From assembly GCF_030936135.1 (NCBI RefSeq), contig NC_082600.1, positions 6,576,821 to 6,640,820 on the forward strand: DNA of 64,000 nucleotides, in the 5' to 3' direction. This DNA is from Gavia stellata. Its lineage: Eukaryota; Chordata; Aves; Gaviiformes; Gaviidae. A program made the translations under genes and the position numbers. Below are positions 1-13,000 of this stretch, piece by piece (within the stretch, counting starts at the first letter, position 1; every line of letters starts with the position of its first letter). The notes beneath the pieces were generated by a model, which was not told the origin of the DNA, did not search any database, and saw nothing but the letters and a program-made list of their open reading frames with translations.

Positions 1-661
1 AACACAGACGGCTTGCAGCAAAGGTGAAGTACGTGAAATGGGGGGAAAAATCATTTCTCAAACAAACCTTGCATTGCGAGCGTGGGCAGGGCATTTAAGC
101 AACTTATAGCAGCAGGGAGAGCTAGTCCTGTGCCCACCACAGCCCTGTCCCATCTCATGTGGGGCTCTGTGGCATCCCTCTGCACACAGCTGCATGCGAT
201 GCATAAGTGCATCGCTATACTCGTGTCACGCGTAAATGCATTCCTATACTTCGAAGAGTTTGTGCTCGCTCGGCTTGCTGGTCTTCCCAGACAGATGGAC
301 AAAGAACTGGGCAACAAGAAGGAAAGGGGAAAGACGTGTCTCCACCGCACTTGGACAAGTACCTGTGCGCAGCCCTGCACCGTGTTTCTGCAGTCCTACC
401 CTAACTGGCTGAAACGAATCTCTGTCAGCACTGTTGCCCTGGTGCCATCGGCTACTGCTCCAGGAGAGCAGCTCGGAGGCTGAGCAGCCTCTGTGTGTGC
501 CCAGGAGCTCCCAGCTGCCTCTTCATGAGACAGCTATTAGAAGGAGCCTTCAAGAAAGGGGAAATGTCTTTACTTAACACACTTTTGCTTTCTCTCTTCC
601 AGGCTTTTTCTACTGTGTAGTGGGTTTGGGGTGGGGTTTTTCTCCTCTTACTGGTAGACCA
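1..661. other. Noncoding sequence, no gene recognised
   Basis: Several short open frames overlap on both strands between positions 51 and 483. None has a recognisable domain, and they shadow each other, as expected from a moderately GC-rich stretch with few stops. I see no splice-bounded exon and no RNA gene. Confidence 0.5.
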
Positions 662-1012
662 CTTCATAGAATCATAGAATATCTCAAGCTGGAAGGGACC
701 CATAAGGATCACCAAGTCCACCTCCCTGCTCCTTGCAGGACTACCTAAAACTAAACCATATGACTAAAAGCGTCATCCAGATGCTCTTTGAACCCTGACA
801 GGCTTGGTGCCGTGACCACTTCCCTGGGGAGCCTGTTCCAGTTATCAACCATCCTCTCAGTGAAGAACCTTTTCCTAATGTCCAATTTGTCCACTTGTCC
901 CCTTCTTTCTGCACTGGCTTTGGAAGGTGATGCCTTCTCTCCTTCCAGTTCTATGCAGTCTGAGCCCTGGCAACTTTTCGCTACTTGGCCCCACAATAGC
1001 ACCTCAAACCTC
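662..1012 (-). mobile_element. CR1 LINE 3' fragment, old, antisense
   Basis: The left edge carries the CR1 3' tail in reverse (catagaatcatagaat, from about 665). It is followed by the reversed terminal part of the CR1 reverse-transcriptase frame. In the minus-strand reading at 751-1002 I can see the CR1 C-terminal block: a 'DIRKRFFTERMVDNWNRLPRE' -like stretch followed by 'SLSGFKEHLDDAF'. The part past about 950 is too diverged to place, so the right edge is approximate. It is a 5'-truncated, inactive copy. Confidence 0.85.
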
Positions 1013-4000
1013 TTGCTTACCCATTAGGTGTTAGGAAATTCAGATTTTTCCTGCCTGCTTCCCTCCTCACCTCCATTTTTCACTCTGCAGGGTTTCCATA
1101 TGTTCATCTCCAGGGTCTCAGCTCAGCTTGGCCCATAGGCACAAGAGCTTCCCATCATGCGAGCTGCAGATATGCATGGTGACCTTCAAACAAAGATGTG
1201 ACGAATCCTCCAGCCTGTGTCCTCCCTGCTTGGGAGGCTTTGAAGAGGGCAGACACTGAATAGGCACTGGGCTGCCGGCCAGCCTGCACATGACCATGTT
1301 AAGCGTTGCAAGGCAAACGTCGTGATGGATCATGATTCTGGCTGTGGGAAGGTGACGCTTTTCCCAGAATAATGATGTCTCCTGCTGGATAGTGCAAAAT
1401 AATCTTGTCTGACAGTATGTGTTGTCCTGGGTCCACCCCATGAGTCTGGCCCTTGGTGGTTATTGATCCTACAGAGTAAGGGCAATCAGGAGGGAAGCAA
1501 GAGAGCTGGAGAGTCATTCCCTGGAAAAGGGGAGAAGGCTATGTGGCGGGGCATGAGTAGGGAACTGGGGAATAGTTATTTGCCTCCACTCTTCCCCAGA
1601 CTCCCAAACAATGTCCTAAACTCTTGGAGGGTGGGCAGAGGCAGGAGTTTGAGGTGAGCAGATTGGCCTTTCTGGCCCTGTCTGGTTCAGGACAGGTCTG
1701 GAGTAGGTGCAGGTCTGGAGGCACCTCAATGCCCTTTCCTTGGAGGAGGCACTCTCTTACTCAAGGCCACACATAACTCCTCATGACTTCATAAGGATTT
1801 TTGACATCTCCTGAAATGGTGAAACAAAGCCCATCACCTGTCCCTGCTACTGTACCCTGTCGTGCCCATCGCTGTCTCTGTTCAGTCCCCCAGCATGCCC
1901 CAGGAGTCCCTCTCCTCTCAGTGACACACCACCAGCCTCATTTGCAAGTGTCTGCATCAATTCAAATGCTCACGTTTTGTCAGTCGTGCCTAAATCCTCT
2001 GAGATCTCTCCCTGCCTTTCCCAAACATGACAAACGTGCAAATGGCAAAACCATCTCCAGCTTCCTGTGCTGCTTCTCTGTAGAAAATCCCCACTCAGGC
2101 AAGAAGGCAAACCTGCACGGTAAAGCTCCCTCCAGCTCATTAGTGATCTTCTGCGGGACAGGAAAAACTTCTCCATCAGCTAAAGAAGTAAAAGCTGTCG
2201 AGCACAGTGGGTGCAGAAATGATCTCTTATCTGGGGAGGTACAGACCCTGATTGCAGGCAAGTGTAGCAGCTGTATTGGGTTGGGTGACAAGCACACAGA
2301 GCTGTAAAGAAGCACACTTTGATTTACCTCCAACCATAGCCAGCAGCAGATGCCTGGGGAAAAGTAGCAGGACAAAACTTGCATGTAGTGATAACTCTCC
2401 GATAGACTCTTCCACTGCTTTGCAATGCAGAGAGTTCACAGGTCAAAGTTGGTGTCTTTGTCTTTAACAGACCTTGAGGGGCTTTTCTCCTATGAATATG
2501 GCTCAAACATTGCTTAAGCAAGGGAAACTTCCAGCCATCTCTGTGCACCGGGGTGAGGAGCACCAGAGTTAGACATACAACGTGTGATGAAGCAACTCTT
2601 TTTTTTTTTTCTGGCTATTTGTTGCTGCTGCTTTTATCTGCCGCTGATAATTTCACAGGCAGTCCCTCAGCTTTTGCAATATGTGGGGTACTGAGTAAAC
2701 TCACCCATTCACCTCCCTTGGGTCATTAATTAGCTTCGGTTTCTCCCTCTTCTCCTTTTCTAGGGTTAACAGGGCCATGTCTCTGTCTCCTGGTACTGAG
2801 TAGCTTCTGTACCCCTAAACCTGTTGGTCACCCTCCTCTGTGTCATATCTGGTTCACTGTCATCTTGCTGAGATGGTGAAAGGCAAATACAATACTCAAG
2901 GTGGAGGCCTGTCATAGTTTTATGTAGCTGCCTGGCGAGGATTTCTGACTTATTCTCTATTCCTGATCAAACATTTCTCAGTTCTCCTTGCCAGGGGTTT
3001 TCTGACAGCTACCAACCTCAGCGCTGATGTTTCCATTGTGCTGTCTGCTGTAGTTGCCTGTTTCCCTTTGTGGTATCTCTTACACATTAACTTAATGCTT
3101 TATCTTTGCAGCAGAGCTTTCCCCCACAGTCAGTTCCCTGAAATCAGCTGCTGAGTGGTAGCTCTTAGCTGGAGTAAGCAACTGGATCAATTTAGGTGAT
3201 ATGCCTATCTCCAAGCATCACTGGCAAAGAGTCTCAGAGATGCATGGCCAAAGCCTCGGTAGTGTCAATGTGAAGTCCCTAGAACACTGGGTTAACTGCC
3301 TGAAAAGTCAACTGTGTGCATTGTCCAAAGGCTTTGCAGAAAATTAGTTGAAGATGTAGACAAATGGACAATACCGTAGCTAATAGGAGGTTATGTTGGC
3401 TCCTGTAGAACTAGCTGAAAATGTTGCCAGCTGGATACAAGAAAGGAAAAGTAATACTGAATAATTTATTTTTAAATAAAACACACATATGTTGCAAAGT
3501 GGCTGGATTAAAGCTTTTGGGACTTGGGGAATTTTGTGGAATGCGTGTGAAATTCAAAATGTGTAGTGTGCTGAGTTGAAGATTAGGCTGTTTCCAACTT
3601 TGTTATTTCCTAGCTCTCCCTCACCTGCCTTCCAATGGCTCTGGGCAATTTAAGCTGTGTTATCAGATGCGCGCTGGACATGTCTGATGAATGCCAAGAT
3701 CTCACAGTTTGAGCAGACAGCTACTGCTCTGATCTGAATTGCTGCAGACTTTGAACAGGCTGTGTTTAAGCTGAAAGTGGGTGGTCTGAGTTGTCTGCAG
3801 ACAGTCTAACTTGAGAGGGATCTTATTCCTGGAGCATATCTAACGCCATATATCAAAAGTTACTTTGATTCTTATCAATATTCTGGAGGCAAAACTTCAA
3901 AATATGCCATTAAAACAAAGAGGCATGACTGATCTTTATAAGAACTCTTGGGAATTTATTGTTCTCCTGAAGTCAAACAACCTAAGAACAGAAAATATAT

Positions 4001-7000
4001 TTTCTGAGTAGATATCTAGGTTAAAGCAACTTCCTCTGTAAAAAAACTCCTTTGGAAAGTCTATTTCTTCAGACCTTCCTGACATCGCTCTGGTTGTGCT
4101 AAGCAGCCTCCTTAAAGCAGATCTCTCAGTGCAGTTGAAAATGACCTCCAGCAAGAGAAAATTTCTTCAGTAAACAGCCAGCAAACGCCCTATTAAAGAA
4201 AGTATCCTCATTCCTTAAATGACATGCAAGCTAAAATGATGGGCTTGTGTCGTCTTTGTTTCTTGATGATGTACATTCTAAGCCCAAGGGGATTTTCCAG
4301 AAAGAGGGGAGGGCATGGATGGTCAGAGGGTAAATATGCAGCTATGTAAATCCACAAAGATTGCTGTTATTTTATGCTCATTTATATTAGCTGAAGATAA
4401 TATAATTTCCTGCCCCACTTGCATCAGAGATTCATGTTGTCTTTGTAGCACTCTGTTGCTTGAAAACCTCTGTGAAAAAGGATAGTTTTATCATACAAGA
4501 AAGAGCAAGGAAAGGGAAAACTTTTCTGGAAGTTCTGAGCTTTCCTTAACTCTTACTTCTTTTGCTCAGGTCAAATTAATACATTATTTAAAGTTGGAAA
4601 TCTCTTGGTGAAAATTCAACAGCCTGTGGCTTAAAAGCACTAATATCTAAACTTCTTGTTTGTTTGTTTCGTTGGAAGGAAAGTTATAATCAATGGTGGT
4701 AGAGAAAATCCCTAAAAGCTCTGCCAAAACTCACCCCTTGTGTTTCAAAAACACAGGGCACAGACCGGACATTCCCATCCCTTTCTGGGTCAGTCTTAAA
4801 GTATTGGTGGGCCAAAGTCTCCACAACTGCTTTGGAAAGCAGCCAACAACTCCCTGATTTCAGCTGTATCACTTGGTATTTACATGTGCATGGCAGAGGG
4901 AGAAATGTGATTTAGTTCACTTTTCAACCCTCTGTATGCTTTTAAGATATAATGCTTAAACGATTTTAAGCAGTCTTGTGTTGGAGACAGTCTTCTTAAA
5001 AAAATGACTCTCCTTGTGTAATTACTCATAACAAAGCATAATGTAATTTTGCAAACAGCAAGCACTTTATTTTTTTCCAATTTCACATTAATTCTATTGG
5101 CCAAAAATCCAGGGCTGTGTTTTTGTATTTGGGCTTTTACCAGGAGTAGAATATCTCCTGTAAAAAAGTTCTTAACTTGCTGGCATTATAAGCGTTTCCT
5201 CCTCCATAGTTTTGCTGTGAAAGAGCTGGTAGATCTATATGAGCTGAACACACTTTCCTAATGATACGTTTTTTTCTGGTGATAGTATTTCCTAGAGGGT
5301 GCAGGCTTGTCTCTTTGGTTTACACTGTTTTCTGCCAGTGGGGAAAAGCATTTTCATCTGTGTCGGTCGACTTATACAAAGAACAGCTGGTTTAGCCCCT
5401 GTAGAGATATTTTCCCCTTGAAGAGGAATGTTTGGTCTTGTCTTTACTGCTAAATTTTTTAAATCTTTTTTTCAACCCCAGGGGAACCAGTGCTCATCCA
5501 ATATCCTGAGGTAAAAACACAAATGACGCAGTAAAACTAAAGCACCCTGTGAGATAAATTTGCAGAGGTCAACTTCAAGCGGGAACACAGCATTGACCTT
5601 GGTGAGTTTACCCACAGTAAAACTCAAGTCCTCCATCTCAGCTGTGTTGTTTACCTCAAGAGAGCTGCAGGCCATTAGTTACCTTCCAGTAAAAAGAAAT
5701 ATAACTGTTTTTCAGTAGTGAAGACAAGTCTTTGGAGATCTGACAAAACCTCAGCGTTTGGGGATATTGTCAAAATTTAAAATAAAGTGGAGGTTCTGCT
5801 GCCTTTAACTCCTGAGAGCAGCTTCAGCAGAAATGTCTTTGGGAGATCATGTGCAGGCTGAGCAAGACCTCCCTGGCCAAATCTACTACTTCCTTGCCCC
5901 ACTTCACCACTTTGCCTTGGACAAGTCCACAGGTGGACCTGATCCTGGAGCTGGAGGTCTTTAAGTCCACTGCCAGACTATTGAATCCCATGCATTCAGA
6001 AGGACATATCTGCTAAAATGAGTCAGTGTGGAGGGTGTTATTTTGGTAGTAGGGTGAGAGTTATGGAGGAGCTAGATATGGCATTTAGAGACCCAAAGGT
6101 GATGGTACTTTGGGCCTGAGAAAAGAGTTGCAAGACTTAGCCAGGCTTCACCCGGGTCAAACTTAGATCTGTTCTTCTGCAAACAAAGCAGAGAATAGCC
6201 ACATTCTTTTTTTTTTTTCCCTCCCTGGAGTTGGTAAAAAGTGGCACTGCCAATGGTTTTGCATTATTCTGAGTGGCTTCATTTTAAAGCATGTGTGCAT
6301 GGTGTTTTGCTGCTTTCCTTTGAATTCAGTGGGCCAAGACGAGGTTGGTGGGACCGACGCTGAGTCGCTGATGGTTAGCACGTCTGCTAGTGCTGGCTGC
6401 AGTGCTTGACGGGAGGATGGAAAGCAACTGCCGATGGAGATTATTTTAAACAAAAAAGTAGAGTGGAGACAGTCCAGAAATCACACTGCAAAGGTCCTTG
6501 GGGAGTGGTAATAATTCCTCTTACTGGCCAAAGGCTACTTCCTGCAGCATTAACAGGGTCCTCAGGCATCTGAGGAGAAGTGGGATTTGGCCCTGGTCAT
6601 GCTGTACTCATGAGCGGGTCTAGAAAGGAGACCTGTCCTCTGGAAATGGGGGTTTACACAAGCCCCGGCTGACCTTTTTGCAAATCCTCAGTGGGGCTGC
6701 AGCAATCGGCACCACACCCAGGAATTAGAAACTGGCCTGAATCCCAAGGTATTTGTCTCTGACATTAAGCATGATAGGAAAACAGGCTCTTAGCCACGTA
6801 AGAGCTCTCTCCTTCCTGGCCAGTCGCCCCGACAGTGTAAAAATCAAGAGATGCTCAGCTGTTGTGGTTTGCAGTGCCAATATTTCAAGCCTGAGGAAGG
6901 GTTTGTTCCTGAAAAAAAATGAACTTTTCAAAAATGAACTTTTGAAAGAATGAGCTTTTTCAAATTATATCAGTTGCTTCCTATAAACCTCTCCTGGAAA

Positions 7001-10000
7001 GAGTAACTGCTCCCTGAGGGAGCTAAGTATTTGAGACGGTCCTGACCTCTCCTCACGTGTAATGTGCGTGTAAGAAGGGCTTTCACCAGGTGTTGTTTGT
7101 TTAAATAGATTTCTGGCAACGGCACTGTTACGTATGACCTTTGGGGACAGGGTTGATAAGGAAGGAGCAATTAAAACAAAACCCTGAAAGCAGATATGGA
7201 CAGCCATCAGGAAGCCAGGGATGCAGATGAAAGACCATTGGCCCCACAGCTTTGAAAAAAAACAGGGGAGAGTCCTGTGGACTGCAAGATGGTTGGAAGA
7301 GGCTTGTACTTCTGGGCAAAGAGATGGGTGAGTCAGTCCTGGGATTATAACTGCATGTTTTTGGTAAAAGTATGATTGTATCAATATACCTAACTGCATT
7401 GCCAGTTTTGTTGTCTTAACAGAAACAACTCAAAGACCTCAAATATTATCAGATCAGAAAGGGCTGTAGTGGTTTATTGATTGGGAAGTTCGACAGACGG
7501 GAAGTTGGCAGAGGGCAGGCAACGCGCACAAGGCCACCTATGAAATCTGTGGCAGAGAGGCTGCTCATGGATGTCTTAAACCCGAAATGAATGTCTGAAT
7601 TGCTAGAACACCCTTTTGCTCTGACAAGATGTGTTGAGTCCCCACTCCTTCTGTACTAGGGCTGCTGCAGGAGCCAAACAGTTCAGCTTCATCCATTCCT
7701 TATTACATTTTATTTATTTATTTTACATGGTTTGCTGTCTCATTATGGGGTGAACCATCCTTGAGGTCTAACTGCTGTCCCCTGGGATTTTGATTCAGAC
7801 CTTTCCCCTCCCAAGGCACCATTCCTCACCTAGTCACAAGCCCAGGGTATTAACCCCTTTGTATTACCCCTGCTGTGAATTTGGTGGGTTTTGATTTTGT
7901 GAAAAGGTTTTGCATTGAAGCCTAGGGCATCAACTGATGAAAAGTGACTCAGAAACGACTACGGCTCATAATTCTTCTACCCTACTTGTCCTGGCTGGGT
8001 GGGAGATAAGAGCGAGCTGATCTGCCAGCCAGCCAGAGGCTAACAGGAACAGATAGAAACATTCCTCCTCTCTTTCCCTCTTCAGAGGTGCTTGGTTGGC
8101 TTTCCCTCCTTTTTGTGTGGGTGATGAATTTTTCTTTGTCTGTTCAGTGAGAAACAAATCAGTAGGAGCGTTATCTTGGAGGCATCTACCCCTCTTTTGA
8201 ATGTGGTTAAAATTGGCAAGCTGGTTCAAAAGTTTGAGGGTGGAGAGGAACCAACAGGCTGTATCCTCATATAAACCTTGCTTCCTGAGGTAAAAATGGG
8301 TCCTACACCTTCTGCATAAACTTAACCTTCTCTTGCTGTGTATCAGGCAGCTAATTGCTTTCAGTGAGTAACGAACTCATCTGTTCATGGCTTGCCCTGA
8401 CTATGTCGAAGGGGATCCTTCTTCGCTCTCCATCTCTTTTTGCCACCTCCCACCAGCCTCACCACCACCCACCCAAACCTGCTCTGCCTTCCAGGGTTTT
8501 GGAGGTTTGAAGTCTCCTTTGATCCAAGGCTTAGCTCTAGGAAGAATAACTCACTCCACCTGGGATGTGTCCAGCCATTGTTATCTTCATGCCTTTGAAG
8601 CTGCCTATCTGCAATGCACTTCTCTGTACCGTTGCTTTCACTCCTCCAAGTCCTTTTAACAGCCCCTTCACAGCTGCCTTTGCCTCCACCCCGGGCATTT
8701 GGCAGCGCGAAACTGAACAGAGAAGCGGAGTTGCCCATAATGTTAATAAAATATTCCTCCTCCAACCCACGGGCTGGATACACTGGCTCTGGGAGGAGGA
8801 CTTGCTGGCTGTGACGAGGGTTGCTGTCGTTTGCCCGGCATCTCCACAGGCTCTTTCCCATGAGGCAAATTGCAGCAGTGTGCCATGACCCCAGGGAGCA
8901 GCACGATGGTACAAAACTAATACAGCTATCATACTGATTGGACATGAGCCCATGTGAAAATCCCTGCTTCAAATAGCTCTGAGCTTTCGAGAGAACTTTT
9001 AACTCTGGAGCAAAAACTGATTAGTAAGAAGTTTTTTTTCCTGAATGCATTTATCCTCTGCTCATAGCCAGGATACCTGGGCCTCTAGCAGTGACAAAAA
9101 AAGCAATACCTGCCAAACATTGAGGTATTCAAAAGCTGATCAGGATGATGTGAATGTTGAACCTTAGTATTTCATTATCCACCCAACAACAGTACTGGGA
9201 TGGTCTTTGCAGGAGGACAATCATTATAGAGGATTACAGTTCATTTTAAGGGCTAGGTAAAATCTCAAAGTGAGTGGTGTTTAGCTGGGAACAAGTAAAT
9301 GAATTCTTCATTCAGTTTGGCCTTTGCTCAGGACAAGTGGTTGAGTCTCCCCTCCCCGACCTCACTTATTGAAAATGTATCTTTGTTTAAAGCTGTAGGG
9401 AGTTATTAGAGTTGTCTGTCTCTGGGCGACTAAAGATTAAGGTGTGCATACATTAGCCAAAGCAAAATACATCAGGCCAAGGAGAGAAAATAAAACTGGC
9501 TGTATTCACTACAGCTAAGTACAATTGTGCACTGCCACACACACCAGTGAATATGGCTCTGGATCTCTCGTGTCTGATTCTGCACAGAAATAATTCAGGA
9601 ATGAATATGGCATCTATTTGTATGTTAGCCTGTGGGACTCTAAGCGTGACTCCCGGCGGAGGTTACTTGGAACAGAGCCCACGAAGCCCCACTGAGATTC
9701 CCGTTGAGATACATATAGACCATTGTGTATGGCACATTAATGCAGAGTAATTATGTCGTACTGGAAACCTTTCAAGTCAGCATTCATCATTCAGAAATTG
9801 TCTTAAACCAGTTTGTGCTGCTCTTGTGCTTGAAAGTGAATTGTGCGAAATTGGCAGCCATCACCACCACTGCAACAGAGCGTATAAAAGCCCTTTCATT
9901 GTGGAGTTAGTGGTTTTACTGTAACTTTCCTGTCTCATCAATGAGCACCATAATTCACTGCAAAGATCTATAAATCCTGGAACATCCTGAGCCTTTGGCT

Positions 10001-13000
10001 TGCTGAGCAGGAGTGACTCCAGCCTGAGCTGTGGTGGGATCATTGCCCCACGTCCTAAGCGTACCATCAACAGGCAGAAGCAAGCCTGGATGGAGAGTCC
10101 CATGAAAGTTGGTGCAGGTTGCATTTTCCAGGTGGTACGGCTGTGCTTGCTGGATGGGAGTAGGGCGATAGGAGAAACGTCATTCTCAGCAGCAGTTCTC
10201 TAGCTGAGCTAATATAGAGGCAAGCAGGCATTTGCAAAGATCATGCTGGGCAAATTCTCCAGGGCCTCTGTCACAGCTGCAACATGAGAGAGATGATAAT
10301 GAATATCTCGTCTGTTCTGTGGCCTTTCGGGCTGTTCCTGAGTTTGTGCTAGAATTACAGTATGCAAAGAGCAAGCCTCCAGCCTCGCGCACCAAATTAG
10401 GTGGTAAAAATAATTGTGAAGCAATTTGTGGCTCAGTTTCATTATGTTGTTTTTTCTTTCTTTAGGAGCTGCAGTGTGCTGCAGACACATGAGAATAGCA
10501 TCCAGACTCCTTTGGAAAAAGGGTAGAAATAAAGAACTTTGAAGATTTTGGATGGTGAAGATCTTCCAGCTCAATCAGGTTTGAAATCCAGTTCTGTATT
10601 ATTTCAAAGTCCGGCACACCAATGAAGAAATATCCAGCCAGGTTGCCAGTGGAGGGAAGGAATGAAACGAAAGTAAAACCCTTTGAAACTTACCGAGAAA
10701 ACACCGTCCCCACTAAATTCAATGCTAAAACCTTTACAGATCTCATTACAGCTAGATTTTCACCAGGCTCCGATTTTAGTGGAGCTGCTCACATGCTTAC
10801 AGCAAGCGCCTTAATAAGCTTTTGCAAACTTGGAGCCTTAACTCATGGTCCCAGCTGCTGGAGGTGAGAAAGATATATCCGTCCAGCTTTTTGCCATGTG
10901 GAAGACTGCTCTCTACATGACATTAATTGCTCTCTGCCTAGCTTAATAAGAGTCTGCTTTCAGCAGCCGAATATAACCATGTAATCGGAAGAATTTCTGT
11001 TTATTGTTAAAATGTTTTCATGCCTAGAAAATGAGGACTTCTGGAATGTGTCTGATGGCAACACGACATGGGCGTTAGGGGCGAATGCAAATGTTTGGAG
11101 TGCTGAGCTGTGATTTGCCCTGCAGCCACCCCATGTCCTGCTCTGCGATCAGCTGCAGCCGATGTAGAATTTAATTTCAGATTAAGTTGCCTAAGGCAGC
11201 AAGGACTTTTCATTGTAAGTGAGGAAATAGCATGCCAGTTATGCTGCCTGCTTGCATGTGCCTTGTGTGCGTGAGCACACAAGCATAACCAGCGATCCAC
11301 CACGATTGGAAATGATGAGCAGCTGGGACATGTCCTGAGCACATGCGTGTCTCCTGGAGTGAGGGTGAACTGTCAGACGTGTTACTGCTTTCCCACAGCA
11401 TGGATGGCACAGAAACAGTGTTGGTAACGCCCTTCTTTCCAGGATAATCCCATGCCAGCTGTCCACACTCTCCCCCGCCAGCTACTGCCACGGTGTGCTG
11501 TGCAAGGAAGGAGAGGACAGTCCAGCCTTTAGGGTGCCAGCTTGCACTTTAGGATGCTGTCAGCTTTGGCCATGTCTCGGGCAATCAGCATCCCCTCTGG
11601 TCCTCTCCACCCCAGGAGGTTGTCCCATGTGTTTTGCACGGGGAGAGGACTTCAGGGCAGGGGGATGTCCTTCTGGAGAGGGACTTTACCAAGGAACCAT
11701 CTCTCCTGTGTCCTCACCTCTTGCAGAAGCTGTGCTGGAGAAAGCTGGGCTCAACAAAGGACACCCTCCCTCCAAAAAAAAGTCTCAAACTACTGTTGAT
11801 GTTTTTTAATTGGGCAGTACCTTCTAAGCTAAATTAACTGGTGCTCGGCTGGTTCATCCTCCCTGAACACTCCCCCACCCCAAACCCCAGACTATGGTCC
11901 CCTGGGTCTCACCTGGATCTAGTTAGTGCTGGAAGAAAATGAAGAAAATACCTACAAGAAGCCGTGTCAGGAACAGGCATTTTTCAAAGGCTCTTTTGCT
12001 TACAGGTGTTCAATGAAGAGGCCGCCACACTGGAAGAGCAGGCTGTGTGTCAGGGGACACACGTGCAGTGGGTCCCTGCTCTAAGCATCATAGCAAGTGG
12101 TTCCTAGAGCACTCAGCAGTTGAGCTGCGGTGGCGGCAGGGACATGCATGCCACAGGCGTCCCGTGCGCCGACCGGCCTTAGCTTTACCTATTTATTTTT
12201 CAGTAAGTGCATCTGAGCCAGGAAAGTTACTGTTTTGGCTGCTTCTCCCTTCACCCGTGACTGTTTTTTTCATCTCCAGGCAGCCACCTGTGTGCAGGGC
12301 ACAAGGGACTCAGTAAGGAGCGAAAAGCACTGATTTTTTTTTTCCATTGCATCCTGCACATTTCCAAGGGGAGACCTCTCCCCTCTGCCAAGGTTCAATG
12401 CAGCTCTTATGCACTGGATCCACAAAAAAACAGTAAATACAGCACAGAAGCATGCTTTGTGTGCTCTCCTGCCTGAGAAAAGTGTTGTAGAGCAACTAGA
12501 GTTTCAAAGCTTCCTCTGATAGGACGTTTCATTCCCCCTGGGATTTGGGGCACCGTGAAGCCTAGCTAACTCAGCAAATGTATTTACTTTTGTGAGCCGG
12601 AGAGCCACAAGGCAGGAATTCACAGCAACCCCAACTTCTTAGCACAGAACCAATAACATTATGAGCACCTCAGGGCATCTGTGAACAAGGGCTTCTTTTA
12701 TAGGCGGGAAAGTGTAATACAAAGTGATTCTCGGCCACAGGAAAAGGGAAAATAGCCCAGGTAAATGTGCAGTGGGATCTGCAAACTGGATTCTTTCTGA
12801 AAAGTTTAATAATTCTGTGTTATTCCGTGAAAGCTTTCCGCTATTATGAGTAATAACCCCCTCCCCCATCCCTACATGTTAAAGTAATTAGATTGCAAAA
12901 CGCAATGGCTGTAGAATGTATCTATGGCTTTTGTTATTTAGTGGGGGTTTTTTGGTTTGTTTCTCTACCCCCATGATGAGTCTAATTTAAATCCAAATGA

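Noticed and set aside
8385-8972. A 195-codon minus-strand open frame
   Set aside because: It overlaps open frames in other phases on both strands, has no recognisable domain and no splice context. It fits a stop-poor noncoding block.
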